Below, in pieces: positions 6,198 to 11,070 of a DNA stretch of 11,070 nt. The stretch comes from Bacteroidota bacterium. GTDB lineage: Bacteria; Bacteroidota; Bacteroidia; Chitinophagales; Chitinophagaceae. The stretch lies in NCBI GenBank assembly GCA_947447835.1, contig CANFLP010000058.1, positions 1 to 11,070 of the forward strand. The letters are read 5' to 3'. The notes beneath the pieces were generated by a model. It was not told the origin of the DNA. It saw nothing but the letters and a program-made list of their open reading frames with translations, and searched no databases. The position numbers and the translations under genes are program-made. Numbering within the stretch: the stretch's first letter is position 1; each line of letters begins with the position of its first letter.

Positions 6198-7313
6198 ATG
6201 AAATCTAATTTATCAAAAATGCTTTTACTTTTTATATTGGTAGGAGTCACTAATTTAACCTTTGCTCAAAATAAAAAAGCAGAACCTGTAAAAGTAGTAG
6301 TCGCTGGAATTACCCATGGTCATGTATCTTGGATTTTAAATAGATTAAAAGATAGTGTCATAGAAATTGTTGGTATTTATGAACCTAATAAAGCAGTAGC
6401 TGAAAAAAATGCAAAGAAATTTAATCTGCCAGCTAATTTATTTTACAATAATTTACGAAACGCATTAACTACAACAAAGCCAGAAGCAGTTGTAGCTTTT
6501 GGGTCTATACACGAACATTTAAATGTTGTAAAAATTGCAGCCCCAATGCATCTCCCAATTATGGTAGAAAAGCCTTTGGCATCTAATTTAATGGAGGCAA
6601 TGGAAATAGAAATGCTTTCTAAAAAATACAACACACCAATTTTAACCAATTTTGAGACCTCTTGGTATCCAAGCACATTTGAAGCGTTCAGATTAATTAA
6701 AGACAGTAATTATGTAGGTCAGATACGAAAAGTTGTTTTTCATCATGGCCATCAAGGCCCAAAAGAAATAGGAGTAAGTGATGAGTTTTTTAATTGGTTA
6801 ACGGATCCGGTTCAAAATGGGGGAGGTGCGATTGTAGACTTTGGATGTTATGGGGCTAATTTGATGACTTATTTAATGCATGGCGAGAAACCTGTTTCTA
6901 TTACTGCCGTAACTAGAAATTATAAATCAAAAATATATCCAAAGGTTGACGACGATGCCACAATAATCATTAATTACGCAAAATGCCAGGCAGTATTGCA
7001 AGCATCATGGAACTGGACTTTTAGTCGCAAGGACATGGAGATATATGGAGACAGTGCTTACATTATTGCTGTCAATGGACAAAAGATGCGTTTAAGAAAT
7101 AAGGAGTCATTGCCTGAGTATGAAAAAACTGTAACAGATAAAGACATTCATGTTTATACTGACCCATTCTCCTACTTGCACGCTTATTTAAGAGGAGACG
7201 AAAAGATACAACCCTACGGATTGTATTCACTTGAAAATAATTTAATGGTTGTAAAAATATTAGAAGCTGCAAAGCAATCGGCTAAAACAGGCAGGACGGT
7301 TAGGTTTAATTAA
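6198..7313 (+). CDS. Sec-exported Gfo/Idh/MocA family oxidoreductase
   Basis: The 371-residue product has a Sec signal peptide (K7 then hydrophobic 8-23, cleavage near TFA-Q at 23/24) with no twin arginine. A Rossmann-type domain from about 31 uses a non-classical glycine loop, GITHGH (37-42), instead of G-x-G-x-x-G. The EKP motif is at 124-126 (MVEKPLA), with the usual catalytic-type lysine at 125. The C-terminal domain has GGGAIVDFGCYGANL at 208-221. Here the family His is replaced by Tyr, as in glucose-fructose oxidoreductase, a periplasmic member that keeps its cofactor tightly bound. It follows the Tat-exported homologue by 28 bases, suggesting the two act on related sugar-like substrates outside the cytoplasm. 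Whether it still binds a nucleotide is unsure because of the altered loop. No classic terminator follows. Confidence 0.88.
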   Translation: MKSNLSKMLLLFILVGVTNLTFAQNKKAEPVKVVVAGITHGHVSWILNRLKDSVIEIVGIYEPNKAVAEKNAKKFNLPANLFYNNLRNALTTTKPEAVVAFGSIHEHLNVVKIAAPMHLPIMVEKPLASNLMEAMEIEMLSKKYNTPILTNFETSWYPSTFEAFRLIKDSNYVGQIRKVVFHHGHQGPKEIGVSDEFFNWLTDPVQNGGGAIVDFGCYGANLMTYLMHGEKPVSITAVTRNYKSKIYPKVDDDATIIINYAKCQAVLQASWNWTFSRKDMEIYGDSAYIIAVNGQKMRLRNKESLPEYEKTVTDKDIHVYTDPFSYLHAYLRGDEKIQPYGLYSLENNLMVVKILEAAKQSAKTGRTVRFN

Positions 7314-7329
7314 TGCATTTTGTTACTCT

Positions 7330-7360
7330 ATTTGTTCCAATATGGCAATATGGAACAAAT
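7330..7360. promoter_or_regulatory. Candidate operator dyad, copy 2 (most symmetric)
   Basis: ATTTGTTCCA (7330-7339) and TGGAACAAAT (7351-7360) are perfect 10-base inverted repeats with an 11-base spacer. The core fits the same TGTTCC-N13-GGAACA rule as copies 1 and 3, with GCAA at the same offset. It sits between the second oxidoreductase and the lipoprotein gene, about 90 bases before the lipoprotein start. A loose -7-like TATTTTG at 7399-7405 lies downstream of it. As RNA it could form a weak hairpin ending the upstream operon, but no T tract follows, so a DNA-binding role is more likely. Confidence 0.5.
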
Positions 7361-7450
7361 TTCAGACCTAATTCTATATATACAAATCCTGTTAATACTA
7401 TTTTGAAAATGATTTAAAATCAAACATCAATCACAGAAAATCAAATTCAA

Positions 7451-7978
7451 ATGAAAAAATTAGTACTTAGCGCAATCGTTGCGACAACATTATTTGCTTG
7501 TGGAGGCAAAACTGAAAAAACAGAAACAGCAACTGCGACAGCTGCATTTCCTGCAAATGCCTCTGGTTACAATCTAGACAGTACTGCAAATACTGAAACT
7601 TTAAAGAAAATCAATGACTTAGCATGGGGTGGCGATTTAAAGACTGCTAGAACTTCATACGTAGATTCTGCTATGGTTTATGATAATGGCAAGAAAATCA
7701 CGATTGACGAAAATATGTCTATGGTTACTTTATTTGCGAGTAAGGGGATTAAATCACATACCGATTCATATGATGCAATCTGGGAGTCTGTAAATAATAA
7801 AGTTGATGAAATTGGTGTTCAAAACTATGTATTTGCTTACGAGCATGTAAGTTTTAGTAAAGGGGACAAAAAGATTACAGTAATTCTTTTCCAAGCATTA
7901 GCTTTCAATAAAGAAGGTAAAGTTGTTAAAGAGTGGGATGTATATGACACTTCGGCACTTGCTGAATTGTTAAAATAG
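7451..7978 (+). CDS. Lipoprotein with a possible NTF2/SnoaL-like domain
   Basis: The 175-residue product has a lipoprotein signal: MKK, a hydrophobic stretch, and the lipobox LFAC with the lipidated Cys at 17. A Thr/Glu/Ala-rich linker follows to about 35. The mature domain (about 45-175) has W-G-G-D-L-x-x-AR, then Y-x-DSA-x-VYDNGK, and strands ending in VVKEWDVYDTSAL. This alternation of a helix and curved strands with the aromatic-rich end recalls the SnoaL/NTF2-like cone fold seen in many Bacteroidota lipoproteins. No catalytic pair can be assigned, so the ligand is unknown. The start is set by the KK-hydrophobic-LFAC signal. It is monocistronic, with a candidate dyad about 90 bases upstream and a good terminator 30 bases downstream. 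Confidence 0.85.
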   Translation: MKKLVLSAIVATTLFACGGKTEKTETATATAAFPANASGYNLDSTANTETLKKINDLAWGGDLKTARTSYVDSAMVYDNGKKITIDENMSMVTLFASKGIKSHTDSYDAIWESVNNKVDEIGVQNYVFAYEHVSFSKGDKKITVILFQALAFNKEGKVVKEWDVYDTSALAELLK

Positions 7979-8007
7979 TTATTAAGTTTGGATGAAAATA
8001 CGATTTG

Positions 8008-8034
8008 AGGCTCCTAGTAATAGGGGCCTTTTTT
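8008..8034 (+). terminator. Rho-independent terminator of the lipoprotein gene
   Basis: AGGCTCCTA (8008-8016) pairs with TAGGGGCCT (8021-8029) in a nine-pair stem with one G-T wobble and a GTAA tetraloop, followed by six T residues (8029-8034). It lies 30 bases after the lipoprotein stop, in the 209-base gap before the TPR gene. Confidence 0.9.
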
Positions 8035-8061
8035 GTTTATTATTGGTTTAAATATGTATCA

Positions 8062-8090
8062 TTTGTTCCATTTACGCAAAAGGGAACATA
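8062..8090. promoter_or_regulatory. Candidate operator dyad, copy 3
   Basis: TGTTCC (8064-8069) and GGAACA (8083-8088) are separated by 13 bases. TTTGTTCC and GCAAAAGGGAACATA match copy 1 exactly, giving 23 identical positions of 29. It is about 100 bases before the TPR gene and after the lipoprotein terminator, so the TPR gene is the likely target. The element may overlap a promoter: TTTG at 8062-8065 is followed 23 bases later by TAGTTTTT (8089-8096), one base short of the Bacteroidota -7 consensus TAnnTTTG. Confidence 0.5.
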
Positions 8091-8187
8091 GTTTTTTGCC
8101 TCATATTACTCAATACTTACACTGACCTATATCTTCAAGCAGTAAAAATGCCTTAAGTATTTATTTAACATTTTAATTCCTTTATAT

Positions 8188-9606
8188 ATGAATAGAATTT
8201 GTGTATTCCTTCTCGTAATTGGTTTATCAGTAAACGGCGTTCAAGCTCAAAGTGCTAAAGTAGATTTTTCTCAAAAGCCACCTAATTTGGACACCTTGCT
8301 TCCGAAAATTGCAGCAGAAAAAAATGATAGTGCAAGGTATTATTTAGCAATGAGTGCTTTGACCATTTCTGAAACTAATCCAGTGGAGGACATGCATAAT
8401 TCAGAGGTAATCCTATTGCATGGTCAAAAAAACAACGACTTGGTATGTCAGTTATTAGGGTATTCTTGTCTTTGTTATGATTATATAGCCTTTGGGAATC
8501 AGGTGAAGAGTTTGGAATATGGAATCAAAGCCAATCAGGTTGCCGAGCAATCTAAAAACGAAAGATTAAAAACTTTTGGAAAAGCCATGCTTGCTTTATC
8601 CTATTTAACCATGGGTGACTTTGAAAAAGCAGTATCATATAATAAAGGAGCAATTGAAGCAGGTTCAAAATATGAGCCAGATATTATTTCGGTTTGTGCT
8701 ATCAACGACATGGGTACCATTTATTTGGCAATGAACAAAGTAGATTCGGCTTTGACATATACGCAAAAAGCGTATGAATTGGCTATAAAAACAGGGATTA
8801 ATTATTGGCTTACATCTACCTATTTGCAATTTGGAAGTATTCATGCTGCAATGAAAAATCCGACATTGGCATTAAGTTATTGGAAACTTGCCTTAGAAGA
8901 ATCTAATAGAATTAAGTCTCCAAAATTTGCAAGTATTGCGTATGCTGCCATGGCAGATTATTTTTATGCAAACAATCAAAAAGATTCTGCAAAATATTAT
9001 GCAACGATGGCTATTTCGAGTGTAAAGAACACTGCATTCCAAACACTAAGTGTTGGTCCTGCTAAATTGTTATTAAATATTTATAGAGGTGTTAATTTAG
9101 ATAGTGCCTTTAAATATTCAGAAATTTATAGAACTGCAAATGATACTTTATATAATATCAAAGCTTTACAACAAGCGCAGTTAATAAGTGTGGAAGAAGA
9201 ATCACGTCAAGCGCAATTAAAATTGGAAGAAGAGCAAACGTCTGAAAAGCAAAAAGAAAATTTACAATATACATTTATAGCATTAGGCATTGTAAGTTTT
9301 TTCATGATATTCATTTTGTTTAGTCGTAAACATATTACCAATACCAAAGTGATAGAGTTTTTAAGTGTTGTTTCATTATTGATAGTGTTTGAATTTTTAA
9401 ACTTATTAGTACATCCATTTTTAGAAAAGATAACACATCACTCTCCTTTATTCATGCTGCTTGCTTTGGTAGCATTAGCTGCATTATTAATTCCGTTGCA
9501 TCATAAGTTAGAACATTGGGCTGTTAATAAGTTAGTCGAAAAAAACAAACAAACTAGACTTGCCGCAGCTAAAAAAACAATTGAAAAATTAGAAAAAGAG
9601 GCATAG
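8188..9606 (+). CDS. TPR protein with three C-terminal membrane segments and no output domain
   Basis: The 472-residue product has a signal peptide (about 1-20, VQA-Q) and then a helical periplasmic region with at least four recognisable tetratricopeptide repeats at about 131-163, 172-204, 212-244 and 251-281 (e.g. YLTMGDFEKAVSY, YLAMNKVDSALTY). A Glu/Gln-rich coiled coil runs from about 326 to 360. Membrane segments follow at about 361-379, 389-409 and 420-436. A Lys-rich 36-residue tail (437-472) ends the protein, cytoplasmic if the signal peptide sets the N-terminus outside. Bacteroidota often join signal peptide-TPR-coiled coil-TM to a histidine kinase or LuxR-type output; here the protein stops in a short coil with no H-box, ATPase or DNA-binding domain. 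The role is probably protein-protein contact or sensing through a partner. It converges with the next gene across only 38 bases. Confidence 0.85.
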   Translation: MNRICVFLLVIGLSVNGVQAQSAKVDFSQKPPNLDTLLPKIAAEKNDSARYYLAMSALTISETNPVEDMHNSEVILLHGQKNNDLVCQLLGYSCLCYDYIAFGNQVKSLEYGIKANQVAEQSKNERLKTFGKAMLALSYLTMGDFEKAVSYNKGAIEAGSKYEPDIISVCAINDMGTIYLAMNKVDSALTYTQKAYELAIKTGINYWLTSTYLQFGSIHAAMKNPTLALSYWKLALEESNRIKSPKFASIAYAAMADYFYANNQKDSAKYYATMAISSVKNTAFQTLSVGPAKLLLNIYRGVNLDSAFKYSEIYRTANDTLYNIKALQQAQLISVEEESRQAQLKLEEEQTSEKQKENLQYTFIALGIVSFFMIFILFSRKHITNTKVIEFLSVVSLLIVFEFLNLLVHPFLEKITHHSPLFMLLALVALAALLIPLHHKLEHWAVNKLVEKNKQTRLAAAKKTIEKLEKEA

Positions 9607-9644
9607 TTTATTAATATTATTTTCTTTATTTGAGAGGCTCCTAT

Positions 9645-10769
9645 TTACAAAGTAGGGTGTTCTGTTTTTACGTAATGGATATTTCTATCTTGTAAATATT
9701 TAATTATGTAATTAAAGCAAGTTTCATACTTGCCAACTAATTCTGGAGGGAACACGCCTTTTTCTGTAAACAAATCTTCGGCTAACATATTGAGTGCTCC
9801 GGTGCAAGTGTATCCAGTGGTTCTACTCATACTACTTGTTTCACTTGCTACATCATATTCATCGTAAAGGGCATAGTTGATTATTTTTCCTTCTCCAGCT
9901 ATTTTAATATTCATAATAGTGAACTCAGGTTCGGTTGGTCCTAACTTCCATTGATCAAATAATAGTGCTGTAGTAAAACCTAATGGAGAAATAGACTGCC
10001 CTTTGTGCTGAATAGGTTTGGAACTTAAGAAGCCAGCTTTAATTAAACCTTTCATCAAATGAATATGGCCTGGGTATCTTAAAGTTTTTTCCTTCATGTT
10101 TGGAATGTTAGGCATCGTAAATAAAATACTTCTAAGTCCATCTGTATTAAATGATTCCAAAGTGCCTACTTTTTCAAAATCTATAAGTTCGGCGTCACTT
10201 AAAGCCGGTTTAGTGACAATGCAGTTGTTTTCAACATAACGTGCTGGTCTAGTATATTCTTCTAATACATCAATTGGAGAGAAGGGTGCTTTGTATTCAA
10301 AAGGTTGCGTCCTGATTTTTGGCAAACCACCCACCAAACACTCAAAACTATCAATCTTCATTCTTTCATTATAGTACCCAAGAATAAAATTACTCATACC
10401 CGGAGCAACGCCACAATCTACAATGGCTGTTACATTATTTTGTTTGGCTAATTCTGATAATTGTAAAGCGTCTTCTGGGAAAAATGATATGTCAACTACA
10501 TTCTTTTTTGCATTAATCACAGCCTCTAGGGTTTTGTAACCCATAAATCCCGGAACTGCGGTTACTATAAAATCAAAATCCTTTAATAGGGTTACATAAT
10601 TTGAATAATCGCTTAAGTCGGCTTGAACCGTTTTCACCCGCTTGTCTTTATTTGAAAGAATTTGGAGTGATTCCTTGCTTAGGTCAAAGGACGTAACTTG
10701 ATATTTATTAGCAAGGTCAATTGCCATTGCTCTTCCCACCATACCTGCGCCTAATATTGCTATTTGCAT
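9645..10769 (-). CDS. Saccharopine dehydrogenase-family NAD(P)-dependent oxidoreductase
   Basis: The 374-residue cytoplasmic enzyme has an N-terminal Rossmann domain with GAGMVGR (7-13) and Asp at the end of strand 2 (FDL, 28-30), pointing to NAD. VVDISFFPED (91-100) and DCGVAPGMSNF (118-128) are typical of the saccharopine dehydrogenase/reductase family. The C-terminal domain (about 130-350) has the family's YPGH-like segment and TGYTCTGALNML near the end. The family includes saccharopine dehydrogenase of lysine metabolism and lysine 6-dehydrogenase, which is of similar length and uses NAD; I cannot choose between these or a carboxynorspermidine-type member. No lysine-pathway gene is nearby, so context does not help. 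The start is fixed by the strand MQIAILGAG at the very N-terminus. A 16-base palindrome lies just upstream. It is transcribed alone and converges on the TPR gene. Confidence 0.85.
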   Translation of the reverse strand: MQIAILGAGMVGRAMAIDLANKYQVTSFDLSKESLQILSNKDKRVKTVQADLSDYSNYVTLLKDFDFIVTAVPGFMGYKTLEAVINAKKNVVDISFFPEDALQLSELAKQNNVTAIVDCGVAPGMSNFILGYYNERMKIDSFECLVGGLPKIRTQPFEYKAPFSPIDVLEEYTRPARYVENNCIVTKPALSDAELIDFEKVGTLESFNTDGLRSILFTMPNIPNMKEKTLRYPGHIHLMKGLIKAGFLSSKPIQHKGQSISPLGFTTALLFDQWKLGPTEPEFTIMNIKIAGEGKIINYALYDEYDVASETSSMSRTTGYTCTGALNMLAEDLFTEKGVFPPELVGKYETCFNYIIKYLQDRNIHYVKTEHPTL

Positions 10770-11070
10770 AAACTTAATTTTAAAATTGAATTCAATTTAT
10801 ACAATGAATATTTATCAATAAATGATTCTTGTCATTGGTAGGCAAAAAGTACAGTCTATTTGTTTCAATTAGTGTATCTAATTAATTTTTAAATATGTAA
10901 GGCATGTAACTTAATATCCTACAGCTGTAACTTATTAACTAATGAAAGATGATGCTTTGAAAGACCATACGTATGTGTGGTGTTTCTTGTGTTAAAAAGT
11001 ATTAGTTAACAACTATGCTTCTGAAACAGTAAAGTTAAAATTCTTGGAATTTGCGTTCTGTCATTATCGT
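10770..11070. other. Right-edge intergenic region with no convincing gene
   Basis: These 301 bases should hold the promoter of the minus-strand saccharopine dehydrogenase-family gene. Besides the palindrome near its start I see no tRNA, terminator or ORF worth calling. A minus-strand frame entering from the edge stops at 11035, so a gene tail of about 11 residues is possible but unsupported. Confidence 0.5.
10783..10798. promoter_or_regulatory. Perfect 16-base palindrome upstream of the saccharopine dehydrogenase-family gene
   Basis: AAATTGAATTCAATTT is its own reverse complement and lies 13 bases upstream of the ATG (minus strand). It could be an operator at the promoter or leader. In DNA this AT-rich, a perfect 16-base palindrome is expected by chance roughly every few tens of kilobases, so the support is position plus symmetry only. 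Confidence 0.3.

Noticed and set aside
7330..7360. Dyad copy 2 as a rho-independent terminator of the oxidoreductase pair
   Set aside because: No T tract follows, and the same motif occurs in two other places that do not follow an unterminated gene; a regulator site fits better.
10942..10995. Possible 17-residue plus-strand peptide beginning MKDDALKDH
   Set aside because: Too short, with no promoter, terminator or neighbour to support it; frames of this size are expected by chance.
11035..11070. Possible C-terminal tail of a minus-strand gene entering from the right edge
   Set aside because: Only about 11 codons are visible and other frames are equally open, so nothing supports it.

Overview
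The window looks like chromosome from an AT-rich member of the Bacteroidota. The evidence is the lack of Shine-Dalgarno sequences (starts sit in A/T-rich leaders), the predominance of TAA stops, a short 'LFAC' lipobox protein, a Tat-exported Gfo/Idh/MocA oxidoreductase, and a TPR protein of the kind often fused to Bacteroidota sensor kinases. A Chitinophagales-like host is a guess. I see no rRNA, tRNA, CRISPR, IS element, integrase or phage gene.

Left third (1-3988, minus strand): six tandem paralogues, the last cut by the window edge, reading 3988 -> 1. Each begins MEVHH, has a His-rich tail of 10-13 residues, a K-W-x-E-Y patch, one short membrane segment ending A-E-(N/S), and a charged helical domain of about 200 residues. 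Three junctions overlap by one base (TAATG), and the other two gaps are 2 and 8 bases, so this is a tightly coupled operon. There are two subfamilies. Type A (3230-3988 and 264-1034) carries QLKN(S/A)GG(M/F)R(M/L)I. Type B (2493-3221, 1762-2493, 1034-1762 and probably the partial 1-261) carries an FNP-x-x-KSR...GYF...EN-x-EL...NFF block, absent only from the truncated partial copy. The first ~100 bases of the type B genes are nearly identical in three copies although the bodies are diverged. The layout resembles DUF6090-type Bacteroidota proteins, as I recall that family, but function is unknown. This is the best candidate for an undescribed system in the window.

Middle (3989-7313, plus strand): a divergent 301-base intergenic region with inverted repeats, then an exported diheme c-type cytochrome of the reaction-centre cytochrome subunit type, closed by a strong terminator. 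Next come two consecutive exported Gfo/Idh/MocA oxidoreductases, the first with a Tat signal and the second with a Sec signal, 28 bases apart and probably co-transcribed. They suggest periplasmic sugar or polyol oxidation or modification.

Right third (7314-11070): a small lipoprotein with a possible NTF2/SnoaL-like domain and its own terminator, a TPR protein with three C-terminal membrane segments but no kinase or other output domain, and a convergent saccharopine-dehydrogenase-family enzyme. The last 301 bases hold no convincing gene.

A shared 25-base dyad, TGTTCC-N13-GGAACA with GCAA at a fixed place in the spacer, occurs three times and only between genes (around 4080, 7333 and 8064). 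It lies upstream of the cytochrome/His-rich operon, the lipoprotein and the TPR gene. It could be the operator of a common regulator linking otherwise unrelated genes, or a dispersed intergenic repeat.
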